Program-made: the position numbers and the translations under genes
The notes under the pieces: model-generated
The model's database searches: none
The model's input: only the letters and a program-made list of their open reading frames with translations
Told to the model about the DNA's origin: nothing
Source: Pilaira anomala
Lineage: Eukaryota > Mucoromycota > Mucoromycetes > Mucorales > Mucoraceae
NCBI GenBank assembly: GCA_025716855.1
Contig: JAIXMQ010000025.1
Location: forward strand, 186,001-250,000
Length of the DNA stretch: 64,000 nt
Direction: 5' to 3'
Shown here: one piece after another, positions 33,443 to 46,988 of the stretch
How the letters are laid out: every line of letters begins with the position of its first letter
How positions within the stretch are numbered: position 1 is the stretch's first letter

Positions 33443-34933
33443 CAGCAACCTCGCAAGGATAAAGGTAAAGGACGTGCCGTAGAATACAACCTTCCACCCC
33501 AATCTTCACAAAAAAAGCCCGTTAACTTATCAAGGTCTCAAGGCAGACCGTCTGCATCCTCATCTGGATCTTCCTCCAGTTCTAGCGCACTTTTTAATGG
33601 TAAATCAAGAAAAAATACTCAAGAGCGAGAACAGTACGATTCCGTGGCAAACATCAGAAGTCAATCTAATCAAGAAGAATCCCTTAGAATTGCTCCTAGC
33701 GTTTATGCTACTATTGAAGCTTTATCACAGCCTTTTGATACAGCTGCTTCTCATCAAGGTTCTTCCTCTCATTTGGCCAGCTTGTTTGTAGCTCAGTCGG
33801 ATGTAGTTCAGTCATCTTCTTCTTATGTAGCTGGACTATCTACATCTGCTGTAAATCAACCAGCCACATCTGCTATAACTCAAAAAACTGAAGAAACGAT
33901 TTCGTCTTCTCCTGCTAAAATCATGAAAGAAACATCGTCTCCCTCACTAGAACAACAAGAATCCTCCTCCTCTCCAACTCAAGAGGATGAGCAGGTATCT
34001 TCTTTACCCATTGTTCAAGATTTAAAAGAACTGTCTTTGTCTATAGTATCTCAAGATACCAGAGGTATGTTTGTTTCTCCTACTTTACAAGACGATGAAC
34101 CTATTTTACCATCATCAATCGCTCCAGAAACAATCAATGCAAATATTGATTCACAAGAGCAAGTCTCTCCGGTACAACAACCTGCACATACATCAAATCC
34201 TTCACCCGTAATAAATCAAGGTCGTACGCCTTCGCCACACCATCACCCTATTGTATATTCTCCTGTGCGTGAAGAGCCTGGATCACCTATGTACGAAGAC
34301 ACTGTAAATCAAGAAGTATTATCTTCTTCTTCTCGAGCAATTATATATTCACCAGAGCGTCCATACCTATATCAACGCAGTAAATCATTTAGCGCAGAAG
34401 ACTTCTCTTCTTTGAATCTACTAAACGAAGAAGATGAAGAAGGAATGAATCATGAATTTAGTGGACTCAACCTAACCCCTACAGCCGATGAAAATAGTCA
34501 AACAACTGATATTGTGGATATGGAATTCATGCACTCAACACCTATTGAAGGTCGAAACGTGACGGTCAGAGGTATTGATCTCTTTGGGGATAATCCATAT
34601 TCACCTATCCCACAAACTTCACAAATAAACGAGTTTATGTATACACCAGAATCTAGAACAAGAAATGCAATTGAACGTGATGCTGAAGGTACACCTCGTC
34701 TTGCTGAGTATGTACAAAGAAATGAAGCAGAAGAAGAAGAAATAAGTAGTTCCGTTGCTGATGCTTTGGCTCGAAGACGACACATGACTGTTGAGCAATA
34801 CTGTCTAGCGTTGATTGAAGATAGTGTCGGTAAAATAGAACAAGAAAGAGATGAGAAAATTAGTATGGTTGAGGAAAGATATGAGAGTATTCGATCTGAA
34901 ATTAGCAAGATCAAAGAAGAAGAAGAAGATTAA
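31568..34933 (+). CDS. BIR1: Survivin/Bir1-like protein with two BIR domains
   Basis: Exons 31568-31660, 31727-32041, 32133-32242, 32305-32440, 32509-33309 and 33443-34933 give 981 aa. BIR 1 (about residues 6-90) shows the zinc signature CFVC...W.P...HGLESPHCAW. BIR 2 (about 115-195) shows AGFFFSPT, CAYCGTTI, SEHEKLNSKCVF, with the tryptophan region altered. Two N-terminal BIRs plus a long Ser/Pro-rich disordered middle and a C-terminal helix (EQERDEKISMVEERYESIRS) match the layout of fission yeast Bir1, the chromosomal passenger complex subunit that positions Aurora kinase at centromeres. No RING or CARD is present, so an apoptosis-type IAP is unlikely. The intron at 33310-33442 contains a 79-nt T run directly before its AG. 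Confidence 0.88.
33362..33440. repeat. Poly(T) run of about 79 inside an intron
   Basis: The longest homopolymer in the window. It forms the whole 3' half of the last intron of the BIR gene and acts as its polypyrimidine tract. Confidence 0.9.
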
Positions 34934-35293
34934 ATAAAACATGTCAACTTTCGTTAAAAAAAGTATTTTTTTTTTTTTTTTTGTACAATGTGGAATTAAA
35001 AAAGGTTCAAGATAAAAAGAGATGCATACAAACATATATTTTTTTGTCCTTTTTCTTCTTTTTTTTTTATTTTTTCTCCGTACATGTGTATATATTTACG
35101 AAAAGGGATATTGGGAAAAAGAGAGAGAGAGAGAGAGAGAGAAAAGAATCATATTATAAAAAAAAAAAAAAAAAAAAAAATGGATATGAAAAAAAGCTGT
35201 AATTTAATTTGGAGGAGGGGTTTCTGTTCCTGAATCATTGGCTTTTTTTTTAAAAGAATCGTTAATAAAGTGATTTGTCAGTAAGTTGTCATT

Positions 35294-38105
35294 CTATTCT
35301 ATACCTAAAGTATCGTGTTGGTGATGAGGAGAATATTGCATATTTTCAACCATTACAGGTCGTTGCATCATCACAGGTGGTCCTCCGCCATTATTTTGCA
35401 TCATTTCAGGTGGATAACGCATCATCATAGGTCCACCTTAAAAAAAAAAAAAAAAGAGTTAATACTTATTTCATATGATTTTTTTTTTATTTTTATTTTT
35501 TTTTTTTACCTTGATATTGATATACTTGAGGTGGCATACCTTGTGGTACCATAGGTGATCTTTGTGGAGAAGGAAATCCTTGAGGGAAAGGAGAACCGTC
35601 TATTACGATCATTAGAAAAAATATCGTTTAAAAAAGAAAATAAATTAGATATATAAAAAAAAAAAAAAACTTACGAGGAGAGACATTTGCCATTTGTGGA
35701 CTATAGCCAACATTAGGAGGACCTCCATTAGGTGGCATAGGAGCTGAAATCGGTACATTTTGTACAAACTGAGGATTCATGTAAGGACCTTGTTGTACTG
35801 CCATAGGAGGCATACTTTGTACATATTGAGGATATCGGTACTGAGGATACCCATACCCATAATTAGGTGAAGGATATCCAGTGAACACATCTTCTTCATA
35901 AGGTGCATACTGACTAAATTGAACACGATACGATTTGTTTCCAAATGGCCATGTAGGTCCGACTGAACTAGGACTGATCTCTTTATCAATAAATGTAGGT
36001 ACAAATGCCTCTGTCATCGTTAAATGTTCTGAAGGATCATGTTTCTTGATTTGTCGGATACCAAACGATTTATCTCCAGATGACAATCCACCAGGAACAA
36101 ATGCAGCTGCAGCTGGGTTAGGCTTAAATGAAGAGGCTTTCACATTAAATTTAAATGAACTGGCATGGCTGGCTGTAGGAGAGCCGGTGGTGGTAGTAGT
36201 AGTGGCGGCGGCGGATGGTTTTGTGTTAGTTTCAGCCGCAGGGGGGGTAGAAACAGGTGCAGCAGTGGTGGCTGTTTTGGCGGGAACAGGGGATGGTGTA
36301 GCAGACTTTGTAGTAGTAGTAGTAGTAGTGATAGATTTCTTTTTCTCTGGTACAACAGTAGCAGGAGAAGAGGAAGCACTCGTGGTAGCAGCAGCAGCAG
36401 CAGGAGGAGGAGGAGCAGAAGGGGTGCTACTATGACTGGGTGTTGTATCCGTTGCTTTTTTACCCTTTGACAATAAAGGTACCAAATCAGCAGGAATAGG
36501 TACATTTAATTTAAAGGTTTGATGAAACATTTTGAGTTCAGCCAATCTACCATCTTTTTCCTTCTTTTGTAAAGCTTGTTTCTTTGCATGAAGTTTATCT
36601 TTTTCCATCATAGCAAAGTGTTTAAATGTATTAGCAATTTCAGCTTCAATTCTCTTTGGTGGTCCTACATTCTAAAGTAAAAAAAAAATTATATATAAGT
36701 TAATCACATGCTATACCCTCCATATGTATATATATATATATAGATCTATACTTTTTCAGAATTCTTTTCACTTGATTCACGACGTGTAGTTGGTAAATTG
36801 GCAATAGGTGAAGGATTAGAACCAGTCGCTTTAGGAAGATCCGAAGTAATAAGTTTATTCAAAGGACTATTATTATTACTTTTGACATCTTTTTTCACCT
36901 GTGGCGGTTGTTTGGCACGAAGGGCAGGTGGGACATATTTATTAGGATTGATATCACGTACAACAGCGCCATATAAATCTTCTTCATCTAACCCACTATC
37001 ATCTACTGTCATACCACGTTCTTCCAACATATGAACATTTGTAGTAGAAGTCTTATCATATTTTTTATCAGCCTTTATGATTTATTCATATGCCTGTTAT
37101 ATTTTACATACCTTTTGAATTTCATTTGCCATCTTGATAGCTTTCTTCTCACGATCCTTATAGCCAGGAGCTGATCGATTCAAGGTTGTAGTATAGATTT
37201 CCTCATTAAAATCAGTAGTCAAGCCAAATAACTTTTCGTTTGCTGCAAACTGATCCCAAGATCCACCTGTTGAAGATTCCAAATCTCCTTCCAACAGACC
37301 AAGTGCATTCTCATCCTCAGCAGGTGCCCATCTATGTAATTCACGTTGCTTTATATCCATCTTTCCACTAATATCAGCGTCAGTTTTAAAAGCTATATAC
37401 AGAACAACAACAACAACAAAAAAAAACCAATTAATTTTCTTTATATATATATATATATATATCAGTTCAAATGGAAACGAGATGAACTTACAATGACGAT
37501 CCATTGTCGTGTCAGCTACAGAAAAGTCGACATCCACCGCAGTGATTTCTACCAAGTCTTTAGAAAAAATCAGCAAGGTATTCTTGATTGGATTAGGGTT
37601 GGTCTTGTCCTTGTCGAAAGAAGCGGAGGGGTCAAACGTCTTTTGTGCAAGCTTTAAGGCGATGCCTAAATCACCTTCTGTGGATGCACCATGAAAGATG
37701 CCCTTGAACTTGGAACCGTCTTTTACTGTTGCTTCTACAAGTGTACCCTATTTTAATTTCTATCTATTTTAGTTACTTTTAAATTATAACAAGTTTTTTC
37801 GTTTCTTTTTCTTTACAGTTAAATTTCCAAGCAAGAAAAGCATTCTATCGTGCATTTGTTTCATCACGGTAGGATCTTGTGTGATAGTTTCGTTTTGAGG
37901 GTGACGAACAGAAGTATTGTTATTATTATTTGACCATTTCTTGTTATTATTATTTGCTCCACGACTATAACAATAAAATAAGTTTTTTATTTTTTTATTT
38001 TTATATATAAGAATGGTTGTTGTTTTTTTTTTTTTTTTACTTTTGCTTTTGACTGGTGTTACCAGTATTCTCTTGCTTCTTCCCCTGTGACTTTGAGAAA
38101 GACAT
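35294..38105 (-). CDS. PBP1: Ataxin-2 homologue (Pbp1)
   Basis: Minus-strand exons 38041-38105, 37817-37964, 37492-37747, 37112-37392, 36752-37072, 35675-36671, 35510-35599 and 35294-35436 give 766 aa. After a basic, Asn-rich start there is an ataxin-2 Sm-like domain (DRMLFLLGNLTGTLVEATVK, DGSKFKGIFHGA, VEITAVDVDF). An LsmAD domain follows (WDQFAANEKLFGLTTDFNEE, YTTTLNRSAPGYKDRE), then DINPNKYVPPALRAKQ. A long disordered region leads to a PAM2-like motif (SSFKPNPAAAAFVP), the docking site for poly(A)-binding protein, and the tail is rich in P, M, Q and Y. Ataxin-2/Pbp1 regulates mRNA stability, stress granules and polyadenylation. The Ala/Thr/Ser repeat area (36160-36470) is coded by GTA/GCA-type repeats and gives long false frames on other strands. 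It converges with BIR1, 361 bp between stops. Confidence 0.92.
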
Positions 38106-39117
38106 GTTTAAGTCTTTTTTTTATTCAGTTAAACTTTGATATTTTTTCCTTTTTTTTCTTGCAAAAAAAAAAAAAAAAAAAAAAAAAGTAAAAAAAAAAA
38201 AAAATGTGGTACAAAAAAAAAAAAAGGAGAGAAAAAAGAAAAATAAATATCACTTTCTTTGAAAACTTTCATGTGAGTGCCAATTGGCTACTTTTTTTTT
38301 TTTTTTTGGGTCATTTTTTACCTGAATTCATTTGGTCACTTTTGATCTTTTAAACAAACATCATATGGGTTATTGTATGTACTGTATACAATAACATTAG
38401 CCGACCTGAGTGCCGTCATTGTTCCTAACGAGAGCGGGTCCTATCAGATGGTTATTACCGGGTACACTCATGACAAACCGGTTTATTTCAATCACTGCAA
38501 AAAAAAAAAAAAAAAAAAAAAATTATGAATTTTCCTTCTGTTACTGCTGCCTTTTATCCCTTGTTGCTTGATTACATGGTGTTAACTAACTATTATATTA
38601 AAACTTTGATTCTCATTTGTCAGTGGTATACAGCATATCACAAACGAAATTGATTCATTGTGTACTAATAAATCCTAATAATAGGTTTCAATATTTCTTT
38701 CTAAACATGAAATGTGAAGACTCTTTGGAATGAAAGGATTTGGTAATAGAGAAAGTAAGGGTGTTTGAAGCTACATTACAGCTTCCTTGAGGAGGTCGAT
38801 ACTACCTTTTTCTCTTGAAAGCATTTACTTTTTTTTTTACTTGCCTTCAAATTACAATTGCTTTGAATAAGTAATGAAAGGAGAAATAAAATAACTACCT
38901 ACTATTGAACTGAATCGTGAAGCTTTAAAGCGAATAGAATAGTTAGTATACCTTTGACAGAGAGTTATTAACTTTACTCAAAGCCAATCAGAATTTCTTT
39001 TACACAAAATCATTCTATTTTCAACCCCAGATTACAGTTATTAAGATGGAAAGCAGGAGTGTATTTTTATAATATCTTCTTTTACATATATATACTTCTT
39101 TTTATATATCATAAATT
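38106..39117. other. Divergent intergenic region (1 kb)
   Basis: Shared upstream region of PBP1 (minus) and the ADF-H gene (plus). It holds several poly-A runs and no coding or RNA gene that I can support. Confidence 0.55.
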
Positions 39118-40663
39118 ATGTGTGACTTGTCAGATCCTCGTATTCTTGAAACTTATACGTCTATTGTAGAAGATGAAACTAGTAACTGGTAACAAGAAAA
39201 AAACTTCATTGCGAGATGATGGAGACATAAACTAAAAAAAAAATTAAAATAGGCTTATTCTCGGTTACAATGATACAAGGGACGTTATTTCCTTATATTC
39301 AAAAGGTTCTGAAGGTTTAAGGTAAAAAAAAAAAAAAAAAAAAAAAAAATTACTATATTAATATAAAATTATACTTTTAGTGAATTCCGAAATAATTTAC
39401 GTGATGAAGTATTGTATGGTTTTGTTAGAATGGATGATCGTTTTATTTTAATTACTTGGGTACCTGAGCAAGTGAGGTAAAAACCTATATAGAACACTAA
39501 AATCATTTTATTATAAATTAACCTTTTTATTTATTTATTTATTAAAAAAGTGGTGTTCGCAGAGGTAAAAAAAAAAAAAAAAAAAATGTGTTGTATTTTA
39601 AGGAGCACAACTAATACAAATATATAAATTTAGCACGAGCACTTGTACATAGTAGATCGGTTGCAGCACTTTTAAAACTTCATAACGCTCAATTAACTGC
39701 TTCTAATCAAAATGATTTAACGGATACCAATATTCGTACTAGACTCAAGTTGGGAGATAATAGTCAAATACCTCGTAGATCTACTTCTACTTCTCAAAAG
39801 AGAGCATCTCGTAGACAATCTGCTGGTGGTACTATACCTTCTACACCTACTACTCCTACTACGGCTGTACCACAACAACAACAACTACAACAACAACTAC
39901 AACAACAAAATGATGGATTTGTTGATGCAAGTGATACATTACCACCCGCTACACCTGTTCTTGTTCAAGAACCTGTTCCTATCGTTGATGATGAAAAAAA
40001 GAGAATGGAAGAAGAAGAACAACAAAGATTATTATTAGCTAAACAACAGGAACAAGAGGAAATGAACAGAAAGAGAGCTGAAGAGGAGAGAGCTGCTGCT
40101 GAAAGAGAAGCAAAACGAGTTGCAGCTGAAAAGGAAGCTGCTGCAAAGGAAGCTGTTGCAAAGGAAGCTGCTGCAAAGAAAGCTGCTGCAAAGAAAGCCG
40201 AAGAAGAAAAGATGCAACGTGAAAGAATGAAAGCTGAACGTATGGCAGAAGAAAAGAAGTTATTGCAGCAAAGAATTATGGAAGCTGAAAAGAATAAAGA
40301 TATCATTCTTTCTGGTTATGTGTCTGTTCAACCTCATACCAGTCCAGTAAGTACTTTTTTTAAAAAAAAAAAAAAAAAATCATGAGGATACATGAATTAA
40401 CACTATATCAGTTTTGGAGACGTAGATATTTTACTATTAAAGGAAAGAGTATGGCCTTTTATAGAGATGAATTACAATCTACACCTGCTTTTGTTCTTGA
40501 TTTGAATCATGTGAATCGATTAAACAGTGTTGATGTTGATATCGAAACCTTTGTTCCTAATGCTTTTGTATTAGAAACTACTCAAAATGGTTCTTATCAA
40601 TTATTTGCAGATGATAAAAAGGGTTTACAAACCATTCTTACTGCTCTTCAAACAGTCATTTAA
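39118..40663 (+). CDS. ADF-H (coactosin-like) plus PH domain protein
   Basis: Exons 39118-39188, 39253-39321, 39381-39476, 39551-39564 (14 nt), 39634-40346 and 40412-40663 give 404 aa. Residues 1-120 form an ADF-H domain of coactosin type: ETSNWLILGYNDTRDVISLY, EVLYGFVRMDDRFILITWVP, VRRARALVHSRSVAALL. This fold binds F-actin. A Gln- and Thr-rich linker is followed by a long highly charged coiled coil (EEEQQRLLLAKQQEQEEMNR and AAAKEA-type repeats). A C-terminal PH domain comes last (SGYVSVQP, FWRRRYFTIKGKSMAFYRDE, FVLETTQNGSYQLFAD). The combination suggests a linker between cortical actin and membrane phosphoinositides. The split of the PH domain by the intron 40347-40411 is required for frame. 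I do not recall a named protein with this order. Confidence 0.82.
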
Positions 40664-40743
40664 TATATATATTAATAAAATACCAATAAATTATGATTTT
40701 TTTTTTTTTTTTTTTATGTATAAATAATGATTAAACTCTCACT

Positions 40744-41921
40744 CTAATCGTCTTGTTGTTGAACTAAACCTTTTCTATCATCTACTTCACCTCCATGAAT
40801 TTGTAATTGAAAAGTACTAAGTGGATTTAATTCATCTTGTGCTCGATGTGTTGTTGTTGAAGTTGTATGATGCGTCGTCGTACTACGTCCATAAGTATTA
40901 TTCGATGTTATTGTAGTTGTTATACTTTTTAAATCTTCATCATCAAAACGTTGTAAATGACCTGCATCATGATATTGACCTGCTGGTCCAGTTGTTGCAT
41001 TATTATTATAATCTCTCCATTTTAATTCTCGATTATATCCTTCTTCTCCTGTCACTGTATTACCAATTGAGATTGTATTCGAATGAGGTCGAGATTTGAC
41101 CGTAGTAGTAGCACCACCAGAAGCAGATAATGTATCAGCCGTATTTGATTTATTCAATCGATGCTTATTTAGAATGGATTGACTTCGTTTGGTTGTACTA
41201 GCATATCGGCTGATACCCGAGAAAGGTGCTGGAAATAAATCAGCGGCACCTGGATCTTGTGATCCATGATTTCCACTCGCCGTAGCATCATCTGAATGCT
41301 TTGTTGCTTCATCATTTTCAAACATTTGAAATACGCTCTTACGACGTAGAGTGGGCACATTTTCGTCATCCAACAATACTTTTTCGTCATCGTCCATTTT
41401 TTTTGATGAGGATAATAATGAGGCGGGTGATTCAATTTCGGATGGTTGACTTTTTGAATTATGTAATAACGCTACACCTGAACAAATATTAAGAAATCCA
41501 AGTACACATGTAATTACATCCACAGGTGATGCATCAAATCCTCGGTAAAGTACAATTGAACTGACAATTGTCATTGTAGTAAAAATCACATAATAAGTAG
41601 GAGTCACCAGGGCTGTATTAAATAAATTTAATGCCTTGTTCAAATACACTATTTCTACTATCAATGTCACAATCACAATAGCCAAGACGACATAAATAAA
41701 CCAATTCTTGAATTGATTTTCGTTTCCTTTGGTAGCTGAATGCACAATGGCAGATCCTAATCCTTGTGTGAAAACAACCGATATGGATCCAATTAATGAA
41801 CACACTGTAATGTAAACCAACATGTTCTTTTTTCCCCATCTTGGTCCACAATAAAAGACAAGCACAAGTGATACTATCACTGCAATGCTACCATATACTA
41901 AAAAACCTGTATGATGTATAA

Positions 41922-41956
<35 letters not shown>

Positions 41957-42771
41957 CATGTCAAAAGTTAATTTACCGACTGAAAGAACTAATCCTTTAA
42001 AAGCTTCAATCGTTGAATCAGCAGAACTTTGTTCAGGCGCATGCAATACAATCACAATCGCTCCTAAAATACATTGAAGACATCCAACTTTGCCTTGAAA
42101 ACTTAATCTCTCTTTTAAAAATATCGAAGAAAGTACTGCACTGTTGTAAACAATAGAAAAAAAAATAAAAAAATAAGTATGATTTTGAGGTGTAATATTT
42201 ATGATTCTGTTTCTATACCTAATCACTACACTTAAAGCGCCTAATGGAGTTACTAAAATAGCTTGTGTAAAAGCATAAGCAATAAAATTACATAATTCTC
42301 CAACAATCACTTAAAAAAAAAAGTTAATAATAATAAAAAGGGGAGAATAAATATATCTTTTTTTTTTACTATACTTTACTCAATATCATTCCAGACCACC
42401 ACATGAGTGATTTTAAATAAGTATAGCCTTCACCGGCTACACCACCTATCATTTAATATAAGTCATGTGTTTTTTTGGTATCATTTTTTTTTTTTTATGT
42501 GTATATATTTACCAGACTGTTCAATTGATTGTAAAAGTCCTTTTTTCTTAAATACAAAACTACTGCCAATGAAAATACCTGTGTGTATATACATTTTTAG
42601 TTCAGTTTCAGCTATTTTTATCTCTCACTCTCTCTTTTTCAAGTCGTGATTGTATTTTATTTATTTACCACTGGCTACAGCTAAACTAACACCAATTCCT
42701 TTATAAAGTCCTGCTTGAGACCCTGTTGTATCTGTTGCAAATGGATTTGAAGTTCCATTGGTTGAACTCAT
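40744..42771 (-). CDS. NIPA-type magnesium transporter
   Basis: Minus-strand exons 42669-42771, 42513-42578, 42380-42445, 42219-42309, 41977-42140 and 40744-41906 give 550 aa. The first 330 residues carry the NIPA fold with repeated membrane helices: [103 protein letters not shown] proteins are DMT-superfamily magnesium transporters of plasma or endosomal membranes. A cytoplasmic C-tail of about 220 residues is Ser/Thr-rich and probably regulatory. The stop codon is only 80 bp from that of the convergent ADF-H gene, with a T run between them. Confidence 0.9.
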
Positions 42772-43254
42772 ATTTGTGTTTGTAAAAAGAAGAAGAAAAA
42801 AAAAAAAAGAGAGAAAGAGAGGGAAAAGAAAAGAAAAAAAAGGGGAGAGAATACACTTTATGCATTTAGTATTCTATTTTAAAAATAAAAAATAAAAAAA
42901 AAATACAGCCAATCTGTGGCTGAAAAAAAAAAATAATAATAACAATGATGCTGATCACCCTTTTGTTGTAAAATCCAAAATCCTGCATTTTACGAGTTTT
43001 GCATCACATTTAATATGTATTTTTTTTTTTCATTCTTTTCATTTCTTACATATTTCGAAATCATCAAATGTGTCATATAAGAGTATCATATTTCATGTAT
43101 TTGTAAGTACGTGCGTTATATAAATGTATCATCTATATATATATATATATATAAACAAGTAAATTATTGTTATATGTGATACCAAAACAGGCTTAGTTTT
43201 TTTCTACCGTTTTTATTTTTTTTATTTTTTTATTTTTTCGGTTTTAACGCGATT
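42772..43254. other. Intergenic between two minus-strand genes
   Basis: Promoter side of the NIPA gene and 3' side of the Treslin-like gene. It contains AT dinucleotide repeats (43134-43153) and purine runs; nothing else is seen. Confidence 0.5.
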
Positions 43255-46200
43255 TTAAAAGAAATTCAGGTGAGTGATATTACTTCCATTATCACTTTCA
43301 CTATCACTATCTTCAACAAAGTTTAAACTTCCAATCTTTCTATTGTTAGTCTCACTAAACGAAGTATTTCGACTCGATAATAAAGGACGAGAAGAAGAAG
43401 AAGACTCATTATCTGAGAATGGATTGACATTTTCCTCTTCTCCTTCAAATAAATAATTATTATTGCGTTTAAACAGTGGGGTTCTCTCTTGCTTTTCTTC
43501 ATCAAATATATTTTGAAATTTAGATGTCAAGTTACGACCTGGATGCACTGAGATTTGTGATCGATCAATTCTATCTTTGGCTCTTCGTGCCGCTGTACGT
43601 GGTGTATAAGGTGGTCGTTGTTGGATTATGTCAAATTCATCACTTTCGAGTACACTAAATTCTCTACCTTCTTCTTCTTCTTCTTCTTCTTCATTATTAT
43701 TATTATTATTATCTCGATGTGGTGTAATATTCATAATCTTTTTATATCGGTTAGCTGTTCCTGTAGGTGTTGTAGAGCCTTGTTGAGGGTATTCTGATTG
43801 AAGATATTCAGGTGAGAGTCTGAATTCATCATCTGTAGTTCTAGTTGGAGACTTGAAAAAAAAAAAAGAAAAGAAAAAAAAACAATGAATATTTTATACA
43901 ATAATAATAAATTTTTTTTTTTTTTTACTTTACCGTGCAAGTCTCTGAGTACTCTGCAAAAAGATTTGTACCTAAATGACGATTTAATGAAGTACGTGGC
44001 GTAGTTTGAGGGTCTGGAATATTATCTCTTCTTAATACAACCGAATTCGTATCAGAAGACAACATAGATGCATGTCTCTTGACACGTTTTGGAGATTGTG
44101 CACTCTTTGTAAAACTACCGGTTCTTTTCATTGTAGGTCTACCATTCACACTAGACCGATTGACTTTTGCAATCGCTTCTTGTGCTGCTTCTCCACGTTT
44201 AATATCTGTTGCTTTGGTAGAATTGGAAGGCACATGAATCATACGTTTATGTAATCCATCTAATTTACTATTACTGTTTGCTCTTTGAATTGGTATAGGT
44301 AATAATGGTTTTTTAGATAATGATGCTAATGAAGATGGTTTAGATTTACGGTGGTCCGGTTTAGATAAGAGAATAGTATCTATAAATATATAAGTCATGT
44401 TGTTATAAATAACAATATATGTTTTTTTTTTTACCGGTTTGAGAATGTTTTGATAAAGGTCGGTCAGATTGAGCACATCGTAATTGATAATTTTGAGAAT
44501 CATATATTTCTTTTGGTTTTACTTTTAATAATAATGATGATTGTTGTGAAAGTGGAGCAGAAAGAGAAATTTCAGGTTCATATGAATCATCATCATCATT
44601 GAAATCATCATAAACAGGAGGTGGAGAAGAAGTAGCGGATGACATATCATCCATACCAACATTCTCTTTGAATTTGTTTGTTAAATTGGGTAAATCTGTA
44701 AAACTAAATAAAAGATAACAAAACAAAAAGTTATATTAAAAAGAACTACTTGGGATTATAAATATTTACCATTTCTCTAAAAGTTGCATAAATACATAAT
44801 CATTTAAATCAGCCGGATCTCTTCTGGCTACAGCAAGAGTTCCTTCTTCTGAATCCAATTCGGTCAAGAAATCTGTAATATCGTGTAATGCATACGGTAA
44901 CACTGTCTTTTTAAAAAAGTTTTCTGCTAATTCAAATGGATCTCTTTTAATCGTATTCTCTGGTAAGTTGGTCATTAACCTTGCAATAAAGCAGTAAAGT
45001 ATCACTTGAATCCTTGCTCTAAATTAACTATGAGTGAACAAGATGTGGTAATGTATTAAAAAAAAAAACTTACTCTTTTAATTTTAGTATTGTACAACTC
45101 ATTTTTTCGAAATTAGCATGTGTGGAGCCTTTATTCTTTACATGGTCCCACCATTCAGCCAAATAAGTTTGTTCAAGTGAATTTGAGTTTCTTTTATAGG
45201 TTTGAGAGTTATTATTTCGGTGTTTTACATCTAAATCTTCCAGCGTCATTGTGTAATCAAATAAAGTAGAGATAATTTCTTGTTTGGTATAATTATTTTT
45301 TATCAAGTGTTTAATCCATTGATCAATAATGATCAAGTTATTCTCCACTGTATCCTATACATTATATTAAAAAATGTTTTTCTTTTTTTTTTAAAAAAAA
45401 AGCAAAAACTTACATTTTGTGTATATAATAATTCGAGATATAATTTTTTTAAAGCCTTTCCCATCATATTTATATTGGCTGGTAATTGAATAACTTTTTC
45501 AACATATTCTTCTTTTTGTTGTGGATTATTTACATGTATCTTTTCTTTCACTGTATCTGTATTTCGATTCATGACCATTTTCTTTATAAAATTAGGTGCG
45601 TCTAAATTGATTTCAGTTTGTATGATGATATCATCTTCAGCGGGTAAGTCTACTTGAAGCATAGTGCCTTCTATAAAGCTACCGATCGGATGATCTGTAT
45701 CCACTACGACATCACTTAATTGAACTATAGTATTAGGTAAATTTTGAATATTTAAGATTCGAAGTGAAGCAGAAGCTCTTGAAAATGGTTCGATGCAAAC
45801 TTTAGTTGATAATTCTTCATAACCAACCATTGGAATTAATTCTGCAATCAGAATAGATTGTGTAGCATATAATTGATCCAGTATCGTATGAAATATTTCA
45901 GGTGATTCTCCATGTTCTATTGTTAATCGATAGTCATGATTGGGTTCTACTCTATTATCTTCAATGAGCCAAGAAAGAGAAAATTGACTTGCATGAACTA
46001 TACTATGTGTACGTATTTCGGATATAAAGGCTAATGTACTTGCTTGATAAAATCCGTTTCTTTGAGAAGGAAAGATATCGAAATTACCAATTGATTTACC
46101 GAGTTTTGTTTTAAATGGTCCTTTCCAAGCAGGTACTTGAGGTTGCTGTAATTGGTTTTTAACATATTGATTTGGTAATAAATTTGTAAACTCGGAAATG

Positions 46201-46988
46201 AATGAATGTCCATATACATTATAATTTCGAATCAGTTTTGTAAATTCAATATAGTTTCCATTAAATTGATGAATACAACTTTGAAACCCTTGTGAAATCA
46301 TTCTATCTACCAATTTCTCTTCTGGATTATTTAATTGTACCTTGAAATTTGTATCGATTAAACTAATTGAGATTTGACGTTGACTATAACTTTGTAATAA
46401 CGTTGTTGCTAATTCTTCTTTGGTTTGTTGAATATATGCTGGAAATGTAGATGGTGTCAAACTCGTTTTTGTTTCTTCTGCTCCTTCTTCTTCTTCTTCT
46501 TCTTCTGCTTCGTTTACTTGATGAGATGATGATATAAAGAATCGATCCACATCTTTCAAGTTGGCTGGACATTCAGTTAATACATAAACATAATGTTTAT
46601 TAGCTGTATTCGTCGTTGTACAATAATCTATATTTTCCCATTGAAAATCCCCTATTGCTTCTTTTAATACTTGTTTAATACGCATATAAGGTGTACCAAG
46701 ACTAGCTGTATTTTGTCGTTCACTCTCTCGTTTTTCATATTCAACTCGAAGGGAATCAAATGACTCTTCTGACATGGTATAAAAGTGTCGTATAGAAGTC
46801 GCTGCGTATCTCGTTTTCGTACTGAAGAATCGATACCCCCATAATATATTCTGTTGCTCTGGTTGCGCATAATAGAACAATAAGACACGAACAATAGAAA
46901 GTTTCAACTGGTCTAAGCTTATTCCTTCTGGTCTCATTAAGCATTGCTCATCAATCAAGAAAACTACTTTGGTTGGTGCGCTTGGCAT
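43255..46988 (-). CDS. Treslin/TICRR (Sld3-like) replication initiation factor, probable
   Basis: Minus-strand exons 45414-46988, 45074-45354, 44770-45018, 44435-44703, 43934-44379 and 43255-43851 give 1138 aa. The N-terminal 400 residues have a von Willebrand-like start (KVVFLIDEQCLM), then GYRFFSTKTR, QVLKEAIGDFQWENIDY and YVYVLTECPANLKDVDRFF, in the order seen in Treslin. The middle is helical (LIARLMTN-type segments; FFKKTVLPYALHDITDFLTE), as expected for the Sld3/Treslin domain. The C-terminal half is disordered, with many Ser-Pro and Thr-Pro sites (KSAQSPKRVKR, DPQTTPRTSLNR, PPYTPRTAAR), suited to CDK phosphorylation for TopBP1/Dpb11 binding. The family loads Cdc45 at replication origins. 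The assignment rests on motif order recalled from memory, so it is moderate. Confidence 0.6.

Noticed and set aside
34498..34914. 138-aa minus-strand frame
   Set aside because: Shadow of the last exon of the BIR protein, whose frame has clear coding composition.
35935..36470. Long Val/Gly/Ser-rich plus-strand frames
   Set aside because: Mirror frames of the Ala/Thr/Ser repeats of the Pbp1 gene on the other strand.
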